Shown here piece after piece: positions 1 to 7,835 of a stretch of DNA of 64,000 bases. This stretch comes from Mucilaginibacter sp. MD40 (GTDB taxonomy: Bacteria; Bacteroidota; Bacteroidia; Sphingobacteriales; Sphingobacteriaceae). How positions within the stretch are numbered: the first letter of the stretch is position 1; every line of letters begins with the position of its first letter. Below the pieces are notes generated by a model. That model searched no databases, was not told the origin of the DNA, and saw nothing but the letters and a program-made list of their open reading frames with translations. The stretch is taken from assembly GCF_002288635.1 (NCBI RefSeq), contig NZ_NRSW01000001.1:2108152-2172151 (forward strand), in the 5' to 3' direction. Both the position numbers and the translations under genes were made by a program.

Positions 1-27
1 AAAAGCGGCCTTTTTTGTTAATTCTTT

Positions 28-1803
28 TTACTGTATCACAATATCATATGGCATTCGCATTTGCGGGGTGCGCATCATTTTGGTAACACTTTTAATTTGC
101 TCGTAAATACGGTAGTTTTCGCCAAGTTCGGCTTTAACAAAGTGCGCTTTTACTTCAGCGCTGAGGCCTTCGCCAAATTTATCAAGTGCGCTTTTTTGTT
201 CAGGATAGCTTACCAGTTTATAGTCTTTTAAGTTGGCTTTTTTAGCGGCGCATTTTACGGCGTCGTTAATATTTCCAAGGCGGTCAACCAGGCCTATGCT
301 TAATGCTTGTGTTCCTGTCCACACGCGGCCCTGCCCAATACTATTAATATAAGCCTGTGTTTTTTTACGCCCGTTGGCTACTGCTTTTGTAAAAGTATCA
401 TACCCGTGGTTTACATCATTCTGCAATAATGCGCGCTCTTCCGGAGTAAGGGGGCGGCTAACATCGCCTAAATCAGCGAATTTGCCCGTTTTTACGCCAT
501 CAAAGGTAACACCCAGCTTATCGTTAAACAGCTTTTGCATGTTAGGCAAAATAGAAAATATGCCTATTGAGCCTGTAATAGTATTCGGTTCAGCAAAAAT
601 AGAGTCGGCAGCGCAGGAGATGTAGTATCCGCCTGACGCAGCAACATCGCCCATTGATACAATAATTGGTTTTACCTTTTTGGTAAGCATAACCTCGCGC
701 CATATCACGTCTGATGCCAGGGCGCTGCCACCGGGGGAGTTTACTCTTAATACTACAGCTTTTACCTTATCATCGGTACGTACCTTACGCAGCGCTTTCG
801 AGATCGTTTCAGATCCGATGCTGTTATCATCACCCTCGCCGCCAGAGATCTCGCCTGAGGCATACACAATGGCTATGCGTTTGTTCGCGGTTACTTCTTT
901 AGGATTTGTGGTGGCGTCTATCTCACTTTTTGTATAATCATCCAGCTCAACACTGGCAACATCATTTTTTACAGCTTTACCGGTTCTGTGTTTCAGGTCG
1001 TCAAGTATCTCATCCTTATATTTAAGGCCGTCTACCAGTTTATATTTAAGCGCATCTTCGGGTAATTGTATGCGGCCGCTGTTGGCATAATTAAATAAGG
1101 TATCCTTGTTAATATTTCTGGCAGTACTAATGCCGCTCAGGAAATGGCCGTACATGGCGTTAAGGTATGAGGTAACCTGCGTACGGTTGGCATCGCTCAT
1201 TTTGGTAAGTACAAAAGGCTCAACAGCGCTTTTATAGGTACCTACTTTTATTACCTGGGCCTCAATACCTAATTTATCAAGCGCGCCTTTTAAAAAAGTG
1301 ATCTGCGAGCTAAAGCCTTTAAATTCAAATATACCTTTTGGGTTAAGATATACCTTGTCGGCAACGGATGCCAGGTAATAAAAACCCTGTGTGTATACTT
1401 CAGAATAGGCCATAATAAACTTACCTGATTTTTTAAAGTCGAGCAAGGCGTTGCGTATTTCTTCGGTAGTGGCCTGCCCGTTCATCATATAACTTTCATC
1501 CAGGAATATGCCTTTTATGCGATCGTCAGTCTTCGCTTTTTTTATGCTGGTGAGGATGTCGTTTAACCCGAGGTTACGTTTCCTGTCGCCAAAGAAAGGC
1601 AGGTTATTGAAGGGGTTGTTGGGCGTGCGTTCGTTTATCTGGTAATCAAATTTGATGTGTAGAATAGAGTTTGATTCAACCTGTACCGCTTTCTCGCTAC
1701 CGGCCGCTGCGGCAATAATACCCAGCAAAATTGCAAAGCCAATAACAAAAACAAGGGTAATGCCCACTACGGTTGCCAGTACAAATTTGAAGAATTGTTT
1801 CAT
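28..1803 (-). CDS. sppA: Signal peptide peptidase SppA, 67K type
   Basis: Membrane-anchored serine protease that degrades signal peptides left after protein export. The 591-residue product has one N-terminal membrane segment (about residues 7-35) and then the tandem ClpP-like halves of the long SppA form. The catalytic lysine is probably K191 in the TYKSAVEPF stretch of the first half, and the nucleophile S390 in VAASGGYYIS of the second half; both sit in the arrangement known for the E. coli enzyme. Length is usual for the 67K type. The start ATG at 1803 gives a good membrane anchor. The gene is divergent from folK. The first bases of the window (AAAAGCGGCC then a T run) look like half of a terminator whose other half is outside. 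Confidence 0.95.
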   Translation of the reverse strand: MKQFFKFVLATVVGITLVFVIGFAILLGIIAAAAGSEKAVQVESNSILHIKFDYQINERTPNNPFNNLPFFGDRKRNLGLNDILTSIKKAKTDDRIKGIFLDESYMMNGQATTEEIRNALLDFKKSGKFIMAYSEVYTQGFYYLASVADKVYLNPKGIFEFKGFSSQITFLKGALDKLGIEAQVIKVGTYKSAVEPFVLTKMSDANRTQVTSYLNAMYGHFLSGISTARNINKDTLFNYANSGRIQLPEDALKYKLVDGLKYKDEILDDLKHRTGKAVKNDVASVELDDYTKSEIDATTNPKEVTANKRIAIVYASGEISGGEGDDNSIGSETISKALRKVRTDDKVKAVVLRVNSPGGSALASDVIWREVMLTKKVKPIIVSMGDVAASGGYYISCAADSIFAEPNTITGSIGIFSILPNMQKLFNDKLGVTFDGVKTGKFADLGDVSRPLTPEERALLQNDVNHGYDTFTKAVANGRKKTQAYINSIGQGRVWTGTQALSIGLVDRLGNINDAVKCAAKKANLKDYKLVSYPEQKSALDKFGEGLSAEVKAHFVKAELGENYRIYEQIKSVTKMMRTPQMRMPYDIVIQ

Positions 1804-1889
1804 TAAGTGTGTAAAATCAAGTATATATGTTATGCAAACTTAGTAAATGCATATTTATTAAGAGCTTTGTGCTTAATATTTGTTACAAC

Positions 1890-2375
1890 ATGGTTGATGT
1901 TTTTTTGCTTTTGGGAAGTAACCTTGGGGACCGGAAACTGTTTTTGGATGAGGCAATTAAATATGTATCGGAGAGAGTGGGGTATATAAAAAAGGTGTCG
2001 TCGGTTTACGAAACGCAGGCCTGGGGCGTAACTACCTTGCCTGATTATCTTAACCAGGTGTTACTCGTACAAACCAAACTTACTGCTCATGAGGTTTTGC
2101 AAACCGTGCTTGATATTGAATTGATTTTAGGCCGTGTAAGGGAAGAAAAGTGGGGCTCAAGGGTAATTGATATTGATATTTTATTTTACGGCCATGAGGT
2201 AATTGATGAACCCGACCTGCAGGTGCCTCATCCGCAGTTACATAACAGGCGCTTTACCTTAGAGCCTTTGGTTGAACTGGCACCAGATTTGGTGCATCCG
2301 GCATTAAAAAAAACAGTGCAACACTTAAAAACTGAGCTCACTGATAGCTTAATTGTAAAAAAAATATATTTTTGA
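1890..2375 (+). CDS. folK: 2-amino-4-hydroxy-6-hydroxymethyldihydropteridine diphosphokinase
   Basis: Folate synthesis: transfers pyrophosphate from ATP to 6-hydroxymethyl-7,8-dihydropterin before dihydropteroate synthase acts. The family signature is visible: LLLGSNLGDR at the N-terminus and WGSRVIDIDILFYG in the middle, which carries the two metal-binding aspartates, followed by PHPQLHNRRFTLEPL. I chose the ATG at 1890, which gives 161 residues starting MVDVFLLLGSN, the normal family start. An in-frame ATG at 1827 would add 21 residues rich in Cys, Ile and Phe with no family counterpart. The Hpt gene follows after 21 bases and is probably cotranscribed. Confidence 0.95.
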   Translation: MVDVFLLLGSNLGDRKLFLDEAIKYVSERVGYIKKVSSVYETQAWGVTTLPDYLNQVLLVQTKLTAHEVLQTVLDIELILGRVREEKWGSRVIDIDILFYGHEVIDEPDLQVPHPQLHNRRFTLEPLVELAPDLVHPALKKTVQHLKTELTDSLIVKKIYF

Positions 2376-2396
2376 ATACACAACAACCAATTTTAA

Positions 2397-2774
2397 ATGT
2401 CTGATTTTTCACCCGATAAAGACCTTGATCTTTCATTTTTGTATGAAATTGCCGATGGAAGCGACGAGTTTATTGTTGATTCTATCGGGTTATTCCTTGA
2501 GCAAACACCTTTATTACTCAATACGATATCAGATGCTATTAACTCTGGTGATTGGACAACGGCTGCGTCAGCTGCACACAAATTAAAACCCAACCTGGGT
2601 TTTTTTGGTATGCCGCTTAGCCAAGCCAATATACAGGAGGTAGAGTTGGCCTGTAAAACCGGCACGCCTGACGTAGCCGCGGTACTTAATAAATTTAATG
2701 AGGTAAAAGCAACCGTGAACCATAACCTTTTGGAGTTACAGAAGATAAAGGCAGAAAAAGAAGCAAATCTTTAG
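2397..2774 (+). CDS. Lone Hpt-domain phosphotransfer protein
   Basis: A 125-residue protein consisting of one histidine phosphotransfer domain and nothing else. The likely phospho-accepting histidine is H61 in AAHKLKPNLGFFGM, which matches the Hpt consensus (H-K-L-K-x-x-x-x-x-x-G). Such proteins shuttle phosphate between the receiver domain of a hybrid kinase and a final response regulator. No kinase or regulator is adjacent. The hybrid kinase at 30651-33962 ends in a receiver domain and lacks its own Hpt, so it is one possible partner, but this is inference. The gene lies 21 bases after folK. Confidence 0.85.
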   Translation: MSDFSPDKDLDLSFLYEIADGSDEFIVDSIGLFLEQTPLLLNTISDAINSGDWTTAASAAHKLKPNLGFFGMPLSQANIQEVELACKTGTPDVAAVLNKFNEVKATVNHNLLELQKIKAEKEANL

Positions 2775-2794
2775 GAATAGTAATATTCAAGGTT

Positions 2795-2896
2795 GGTAAG
2801 TCCGGAAATTGAAATATCATATAAAAGAAAGAGCAAGCCAAGCCAGTGCTTGCTTTTCTTTTATATGTCGTCTTTGAAGCTGCTTTCGGACTTACC
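2795..2896. terminator. Nested inverted repeats between convergent genes
   Basis: Three nested stems lie between the convergent Hpt gene and purS. The outer arms are GGTAAGTCCG (2795-2804) and its complement at 2887-2896. The middle arms are CATATAAAAGAAA (2818-2830) and 2855-2867. The inner arms are GCAAGC (2833-2838) and GCTTGC (2848-2853). The inner and middle stems with their T-rich flank would act as a terminator for both genes. The outer arms are more than a terminator needs and make the whole look like a small palindromic element. Confidence 0.7.
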
Positions 2897-2917
2897 GACT
2901 GAACTTCAGACTAAATA

Positions 2918-3172
2918 CTACTTCTCTGTTAAAGTAAAATTATAGCTCTCCATAATGAGGTTAGCTAAAAGATTTTTGCAGGCTTCATCAACTTTTGCGC
3001 TTGCAGTAGCTTCGTTATCTGCCTCTATTTCTAATGAAATATGTTTGCCAATACGAACATTTTGTATTTCTGATAAACCCAGGTTTTTCATGCTGCCGGT
3101 AACAGCTTTACCTTGTGGGTCAAGAATTTCTTTTTTAGGCATTACGTCAATTTCGGCCAGAAATGTTTTCAT
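2918..3172 (-). CDS. purS: Phosphoribosylformylglycinamidine synthase subunit PurS
   Basis: Small subunit of the three-part FGAM synthase (PurS, PurL, PurQ) that makes formylglycinamidine ribonucleotide in purine synthesis; PurS dimers bridge the glutaminase and synthetase subunits. The 84-residue length and the pattern xVxPKxxxLDPQGKAVxxxxxxLG, with VRIGKHISLEIE after it, are typical of PurS. Neither purL nor purQ is in the window. It lies 31 bases downstream of pssA on the same strand, so the two may share a transcript. One oddity is that Bacteroidota often carry a single long PurL; a separate PurS implies a small-type PurL elsewhere. Confidence 0.85.
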   Translation of the reverse strand: MKTFLAEIDVMPKKEILDPQGKAVTGSMKNLGLSEIQNVRIGKHISLEIEADNEATASAKVDEACKNLLANLIMESYNFTLTEK

Positions 3173-3203
3173 TGTGTGTAGTTAAGATGATACCGCTTAG
3201 CAA

Positions 3204-3938
3204 TTATTTTTTTGAACCGCTGATCACCGTATGATCTGTAAATTTTAATTGAATTAATGAAAGGGTGATATACATTACGATAACCACCGGAACTGCTGCA
3301 AATTTAAAAAATAGAATGAGTATTGCCGAAAACAGCAGTAATAAATAGCGGTAAAAATTTTTATTAAAATCCTTGTTCTTGAATTTTAACGACATCAGTG
3401 GTAACTCAGCCACCAAAAGCGTACACATCACCACTATGAATACTGATAAGACATACGGGTTAAGCACATAAGGTGTTAAATTATTATACTGCGCCAATAT
3501 TAGAGGGATAGAAGCAATAAGAATCGCGTTTGCTGGTGTAGGCAGGCCAATAAAGCTTTCGGCCTGGCGGGTATCATTATTAAACTTGGCCAACCTTAGG
3601 GCTGAAAATACAGGTATCAGGAAGGCGATAAAATTTAACCATTCGCTAACATGTTGAATTTGTCTGGTTTGCAACATGAGCATATACATAATGGCTGATG
3701 GGAGTACGCCAAAGCTTACCATATCTGCAAGTGAATCCAGATCCTTACCTATACCCGAGAACGATTGCAGTACGCGGGAAGCAAAGCCATCAAAAAAGTC
3801 AAAAATGGCGGCAAGGAAAATAGCGTAAGCGGCAAATATTAAATTATCCTGAAATGTAAAAACAATGCCAATGCAGCCACTGAACAAGTTTGCGCACGTA
3901 ATTGCATTCGGAAGATGTTTTTTTACCCGTCGCCTCAT
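3204..3938 (-). CDS. pssA: CDP-diacylglycerol--serine O-phosphatidyltransferase
   Basis: Makes phosphatidylserine, the precursor of phosphatidylethanolamine, in the inner membrane. The CDP-alcohol phosphotransferase motif can be read in full: D47-xx-D50-G51-xx-S54-R55-x8-G64-x3-D68-x3-D72, with Ser in place of the usual Ala before the arginine. About seven hydrophobic segments follow one another through the 244 residues. The family is separated from other CDP-alcohol enzymes by the N-terminal PNAITCANLFSGCIGI segment, typical of the Bacillus-type PssA. It is downstream of rho on the same strand. Confidence 0.93.
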   Translation of the reverse strand: MRRRVKKHLPNAITCANLFSGCIGIVFTFQDNLIFAAYAIFLAAIFDFFDGFASRVLQSFSGIGKDLDSLADMVSFGVLPSAIMYMLMLQTRQIQHVSEWLNFIAFLIPVFSALRLAKFNNDTRQAESFIGLPTPANAILIASIPLILAQYNNLTPYVLNPYVLSVFIVVMCTLLVAELPLMSLKFKNKDFNKNFYRYLLLLFSAILILFFKFAAVPVVIVMYITLSLIQLKFTDHTVISGSKK

Positions 3939-3974
3939 GATGTTATGAAGGTATCACAAAATTTACAAATACGC

Positions 3975-4015
3975 AAAGGAGTTACAATTAACCTTATGTT
4001 ATTTATAACTCCTTT
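3975..4015 (-). terminator. Hairpin downstream of rho
   Basis: A perfect 10-base stem (AAAGGAGTTA at 3975-3984, TAACTCCTTT at 4006-4015) lies 14 bases past the rho stop codon. The T run is stronger on the plus strand than in the direction of rho transcription, so it may be only a partial terminator before pssA. Confidence 0.55.
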
Positions 4016-4028
4016 TTGTGCGAAAATA

Positions 4029-5663
4029 TTATGAATTCATTGATATTAAGAACTCTTCGTTTGTTTTGGTGCCACGTATCTGTGCCTGTAAAAACTCCAT
4101 TGATTCCTGTGAGTTCATGTCGGCCAGGTGGTTGCGCAATATCCAGATGCGTTGCAGCGTATCACGATCAAGCAGCAGATCGTCGCGGCGGGTGCTGGAC
4201 GCGGTAATATCAATAGCAGGGAATATACGTTTGTTAGAAAGTTTACGATCCAACTGTAATTCCATGTTACCGGTACCTTTAAACTCTTCAAAGATCACCT
4301 CGTCCATTTTAGAGCCTGTTTCGGTAAGCGCCGTAGCAATTATGGTTAGTGAACCGCCATCCTCAATATTACGGGCCGCACCAAAGAAGCGTTTAGGTTT
4401 GTGTAACGCGTTTGCATCAACGCCACCCGATAATATTTTACCGGATGCCGGAGCAACGGTGTTATAAGCACGTGCCAAACGTGTAATAGAGTCAAGCAGG
4501 ATCACCACATCATGGCCACATTCTACCATACGTTTAGCTTTCTCCAATACGATGTTGGCAATTTTTACGTGGCGTTCAGCAGGTTCATCAAATGTAGATG
4601 ATACTACCTCTGCGCGTACGCTGCGGGCCATGTCGGTTACCTCCTCAGGGCGCTCATCAATCAGTAAGATGATCAGATAAACCTCAGGATGGTTTTTGGC
4701 TATCGCGTTAGCTACATCCTTCAATAACATGGTTTTACCTGTTTTAGGCTGCGCCACAATTAAACCACGCTGACCTTTACCTATCGGCGAGAACAGGTCC
4801 ATGATACGGGTCGAATAATTATTAGGATCGGTAAACAGGCTTAATTTTTCTGATGGGAAAAGCGGTGTTAAGTGGTCAAAAGGTACACGGTCGCGTACTT
4901 CTGCGGGTATACGGCCATTAATTGCCTCTACACGTACCAGCGGGAAATATTTTTCACCTTCTTTTGGCGGGCGTATACTACCACGAACCGTGTCGCCGGT
5001 TTTTAAACCGAAGAGCTTGATCTGCGATTGTGATACGTAAATATCATCCGGAGAGGTAAGGTAATTATAATCAGATGAACGCAGGAAACCGTAACCATCG
5101 GGCATAATTTCCAACACACCCTCGTTAACAATTACATTATCAAAATCAAGGTTGATAGCGGGCTCTTGTGCCTTTTGCTGCTGATTATTGTGGTTATTGT
5201 TATTCCGTTTGTCAAACTTCTGAGGGCGGCTTTCCGGAACAGTTGTTTCCGGCTGGCCTGATTGTGGCTCGGCAGCGGTAACTTCCGTATTTATGCTGTT
5301 GTCAGTAGCTGTAGTATCTTCGTTATCGGTAGCCGTTTGTTCCTCAGGCTGGTCAAATAGGTTAGTATCATCCAGCGGCACTTCGGTTCTGGCAGTTTTA
5401 CCTTTTACTGTACGCGTACGTTTGCGTGGTTTTTCTGCAATATCTGTGTCGGTATCAGGGGCAGGGGGCGTATTTTTTTCAGCGTAATTGCTGTTTACTG
5501 TATTTTGTTGTTCCCGGGCTACTTCAATTAGCTTTTGCTGCTCAACAATGGTAGATATCAGTTGGGCTTTACGTAAATCGTCAGCCTCTGCAATACCTAA
5601 GCTTTTAGCAATTTCGCGCAACTCAGAAACGAGTTTGTCGTTCAATTCGGTTGTCTCAGACAT
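4029..5663 (-). CDS. rho: Transcription termination factor Rho with long disordered insert
   Basis: Hexameric RNA-dependent ATPase that ends transcription. The 544 residues hold an N-terminal Rho_N helix domain (about 5-45), a low-complexity insert (about 55-172), a cold-shock-like RNA-binding domain (173-230, [14 protein letters not shown]) and the ATPase core with Walker A at 305-311 (QPKTGKT), Walker [11 protein letters not shown] and the Q/R loops. E. coli Rho has 419 residues; the difference is the insert, which is acidic and T/E-rich first, then basic and rich in Asn and Gln (around [10 protein letters not shown]). Such inserts are known in Bacteroidota Rho, and in Bacteroides one has been reported to drive condensate formation. 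Confidence 0.97.
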   Translation of the reverse strand: MSETTELNDKLVSELREIAKSLGIAEADDLRKAQLISTIVEQQKLIEVAREQQNTVNSNYAEKNTPPAPDTDTDIAEKPRKRTRTVKGKTARTEVPLDDTNLFDQPEEQTATDNEDTTATDNSINTEVTAAEPQSGQPETTVPESRPQKFDKRNNNNHNNQQQKAQEPAINLDFDNVIVNEGVLEIMPDGYGFLRSSDYNYLTSPDDIYVSQSQIKLFGLKTGDTVRGSIRPPKEGEKYFPLVRVEAINGRIPAEVRDRVPFDHLTPLFPSEKLSLFTDPNNYSTRIMDLFSPIGKGQRGLIVAQPKTGKTMLLKDVANAIAKNHPEVYLIILLIDERPEEVTDMARSVRAEVVSSTFDEPAERHVKIANIVLEKAKRMVECGHDVVILLDSITRLARAYNTVAPASGKILSGGVDANALHKPKRFFGAARNIEDGGSLTIIATALTETGSKMDEVIFEEFKGTGNMELQLDRKLSNKRIFPAIDITASSTRRDDLLLDRDTLQRIWILRNHLADMNSQESMEFLQAQIRGTKTNEEFLISMNS

Positions 5664-5883
5664 GTTATGAATTATAGTTCAAAAAGGATTTTTTATGAAA
5701 GTTGTTTGAAAGTCCTGATATATGCAACGTTAACCCAGGCAAATATTAGAATAGATAATAAATAACGTGGAAGCTAAAATTGTTTCTTTAGTGCAAGAAA
5801 TAATTCAGGAAAACAGTGCAATGATAAATAATTTATATTGAAATGCAAATTTATTAAAAAAATAAGCATTCCCTATAATTTTT

Positions 5884-5891
5884 TAGTTTTG
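5884..5891 (+). promoter_or_regulatory. Bacteroidota -7 box before pyrF
   Basis: TAGTTTTG fits the TAnnTTTG -7 box and lies 21 bases before the pyrF start. No clear TTTG is found 19 bases upstream, so this is a half match. Confidence 0.45.
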
Positions 5892-5912
5892 TACCTGTAA
5901 ATATATATCCCT

Positions 5913-6746
5913 ATGATAACCCGCGCAGAATTAATTGCCCAGATCAAACAAAAAAAATCGTTTTTATGTGTAGGGCTTGATACGGATCTTGACAAGATAC
6001 CGAATTTTTTGAAGGATTATCCAGACCCGGTTTTCGAGTTTAATAAGCGTATTATTGATGCCACACATGACATATGCATTGCTTACAAGCCTAATGCTGC
6101 GTTTTATGAGGCCCGGGGTTTAAAAGGTTTACAAAGCCTTATATCAACAGCGCAGTATATTCCAAAGAATTGCCTCAGCATTATAGATGCCAAAAGGGGC
6201 GACATTGGTAATACGTCTGATAATTATGCTAAAGCTTTTTTTGATCAGGAAAACTCCGGGATGGATTTTGATGCCATTACCGTAACACCCTACATGGGTA
6301 ATGATAGCGTTACACCCTATCTTAAGTATGAGGGTAAATGGGTAATTATACTGGCTTTAACCTCTTCTGTTGGCAGTAAGGATTTTCAATATTTAAATAC
6401 CGGAGACGGCTACCTTTACGAAACTGTAATTAAAAAAGCGAATACCTGGGCAAGTGCCGACAGAATCATGTATGTGGTAGGCGCTACTAAAAGCACCGAA
6501 TTTACTGATATCCGAAGGCATGCCCCTGATAACTTCTTGTTGGTACCGGGCGTTGGTGCCCAGGGAGGCAGTCTGCAGGATGTTTGCAAGTATGGGATGA
6601 CAAAAGATTGTGGATTGATTGTTAACTCTTCCCGGGGTATTATATATGCCAGCAATGGCGAAGATTTTGCCCAGGCCGCCCGTAACGAGGCGCTTAAGCT
6701 GCAACAGCAAATGTGGGAAGAGCTGGAAAAAGCAGGGGTTATTTAG
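5913..6746 (+). CDS. pyrF: Orotidine-5'-phosphate decarboxylase
   Basis: Last step of UMP synthesis: decarboxylates OMP. The 277-residue length and the sequence place it in the type 2 OMPDC group used by Bacteroidota, actinobacteria and myxobacteria rather than the shorter E. coli type. The catalytic charge network is visible as D92-A-K94-R-G-D97 in [11 protein letters not shown]; the phosphate-binding part is VPGVGAQGG. It starts [11 protein letters not shown]. The stop codon is followed at once by a simple-word inverted repeat (6747-6816). Confidence 0.96.
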   Translation: MITRAELIAQIKQKKSFLCVGLDTDLDKIPNFLKDYPDPVFEFNKRIIDATHDICIAYKPNAAFYEARGLKGLQSLISTAQYIPKNCLSIIDAKRGDIGNTSDNYAKAFFDQENSGMDFDAITVTPYMGNDSVTPYLKYEGKWVIILALTSSVGSKDFQYLNTGDGYLYETVIKKANTWASADRIMYVVGATKSTEFTDIRRHAPDNFLLVPGVGAQGGSLQDVCKYGMTKDCGLIVNSSRGIIYASNGEDFAQAARNEALKLQQQMWEELEKAGVI

Positions 6747-6816
6747 AATCAAGAATCAAGAGCCAAGAATCAAGACAAAAATTATGTGTCTTGACTCTTG
6801 ATATCCTGATTCCTGC
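6747..6816. repeat. Intergenic repeat family E, copy 1
   Basis: Begins at the base after the pyrF stop. Direct copies of a GAATCAAGA/AGCCAAGAATC word (6747-6775) are followed by inverted copies (CTTGACTCTTGATATCCTGATTC, 6789-6812), so the RNA could fold into a ragged, sliding hairpin. A second copy lies at 20122-20238 after gatC. Confidence 0.7.
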
Positions 6817-6829
6817 CTCTCTTCAAGAT

Positions 6830-7366
6830 TTAAGCTTCCAATTTCCCTTCAATAGAGTCATCAAGCGTTTTGCCAAGGGCGGCACCTACCAGTTGTTTTA
6901 CAAAGGCTATGGCGTTGCCGTGTTTGTTATCCCAATAGTAACCCTGGGTAGGCGTAACTTTAATTACAGTGATACGCGGGTCATCTTCGCCTTCGGTAAA
7001 CCATGTTTTTAAGATAGGTTGCCATAGTTCCTTTATTTTTTCTTTGTCTTTACTGATCTCCGCGGTGCCATATACATTCAGGAAATCGGAATGTGCTGAG
7101 CCCTGAAATAACAACTGTACAAATGGGTCTTTGCCTATTTCTTCGTTTTTATGGCTGTCGTCGGCACTCAGGAACCACAAGTCGCCGTTGTCATCAATCT
7201 TTTGGGGCGACATCGGCCTGGTAGAGAAAGGTAAGCCGGTTTTGATGTTACTGCAAAAGAAACAGCTCGACGCGGCTTCTGCCAGTTCCTTCATTTTTTT
7301 CCAGGCTTCGTTGCCTTCCAGGTTTTCAAAATTATTTTCGGGTTGTTGCTGGTTAATGCTATCCAT
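6830..7366 (-). CDS. Pyridoxamine 5'-phosphate oxidase-fold protein (general stress protein 26 type)
   Basis: A 178-residue split-barrel flavin-binding-fold protein. The stretch GLPFSTRPMSPQKIDDNGDLWFLSADDSHKNEEI and the later VQLLFQGSAHSDFLNVYGTAEI follow the pattern of the COG3871 stress-protein group, which bind flavin or a related cofactor but whose substrate is unclear. The C-terminal segment WxPxLKTWFTEGEDDPRITVIKVTPTQGYYWD is also typical. It is not the pdxH gene: the PLP-binding residues of true PNPOx are not evident. It stands alone between pyrF and the duplicated exonuclease tail. Confidence 0.85.
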   Translation of the reverse strand: MDSINQQQPENNFENLEGNEAWKKMKELAEAASSCFFCSNIKTGLPFSTRPMSPQKIDDNGDLWFLSADDSHKNEEIGKDPFVQLLFQGSAHSDFLNVYGTAEISKDKEKIKELWQPILKTWFTEGEDDPRITVIKVTPTQGYYWDNKHGNAIAFVKQLVGAALGKTLDDSIEGKLEA

Positions 7367-7633
7367 AGGTAGTAGAATTGATTATTAAATGATAATATAT
7401 TAACCAGAATGAAAATGCTTTGTTTGCCACTCGTTGGTAGTTGGTGATAGCCCGTTGGTGATGCATAGCTAAGTGTATTGGTGCCTCGTGCTTATTCAGG
7501 TGTTCCATATTAAATGTTTACACAAGTGGTACAATTTTAATATATTGATAATGAGTATGTTTACTACTGACACACCTATGCCACCATGCTTTAATAAAAA
7601 ACTTAAGCATGCTGATTAATAACCACCAATTTA

Positions 7634-7765
7634 CTTTAAGTGAGCGTTCCGCACGGAACGCTTTTTGAACGGGGGCTTAGTGTAAGGGGATAGGTCGGGG
7701 TCCTACGCAAACATCACCTTACGCTGCGGAAAGCGGTCGGCATAGCCGGTTACCATATTGCCGAA
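7634..7765. repeat. Tandem copy of the exonuclease gene 3' end plus palindrome
   Basis: Tandem repeat, period 132-133 bases, with the second unit at 7766-7894. This unit repeats about 55 coding bases of the end of the exonuclease gene (7706-7760), almost without change: the copy still reads ...PQRKVMFA and then stops, with GCG-TAG where the gene has GCC-TGA. About 41 bases past each stop is a palindrome: AGCGTTCCGCACGGAACGCT here (7643-7662) and a perfect 20-base version at 7775-7794. It has no start codon and no upstream coding part, so it is a 3' end copy and not a gene. Confidence 0.9.
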
Positions 7766-7835
7766 CTTTAACTGAGCGTTCCGCGCGGAACGCTTTTGGA
7801 ACAGGGGCTTAGTGTAATAAATAGGGTAGGCCGAC
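7766..7835. repeat. 3' flank of the exonuclease gene with perfect 20-base palindrome
   Basis: Second unit of the tandem repeat described at 7634. The palindrome at 7775-7794 is perfect and is followed by a short T run on the plus strand. For the rest of the long gap (7367-7633) I see only AT-rich sequence with a few short GTTGGTGATAG-like direct repeats near 7428-7470 and no gene. Confidence 0.85.

Noticed and set aside
4018..4467. 149-codon frame on the plus strand across the 3' half of rho
   Set aside because: It is the complement of conserved rho coding sequence and has no promoter, family or coding character of its own.
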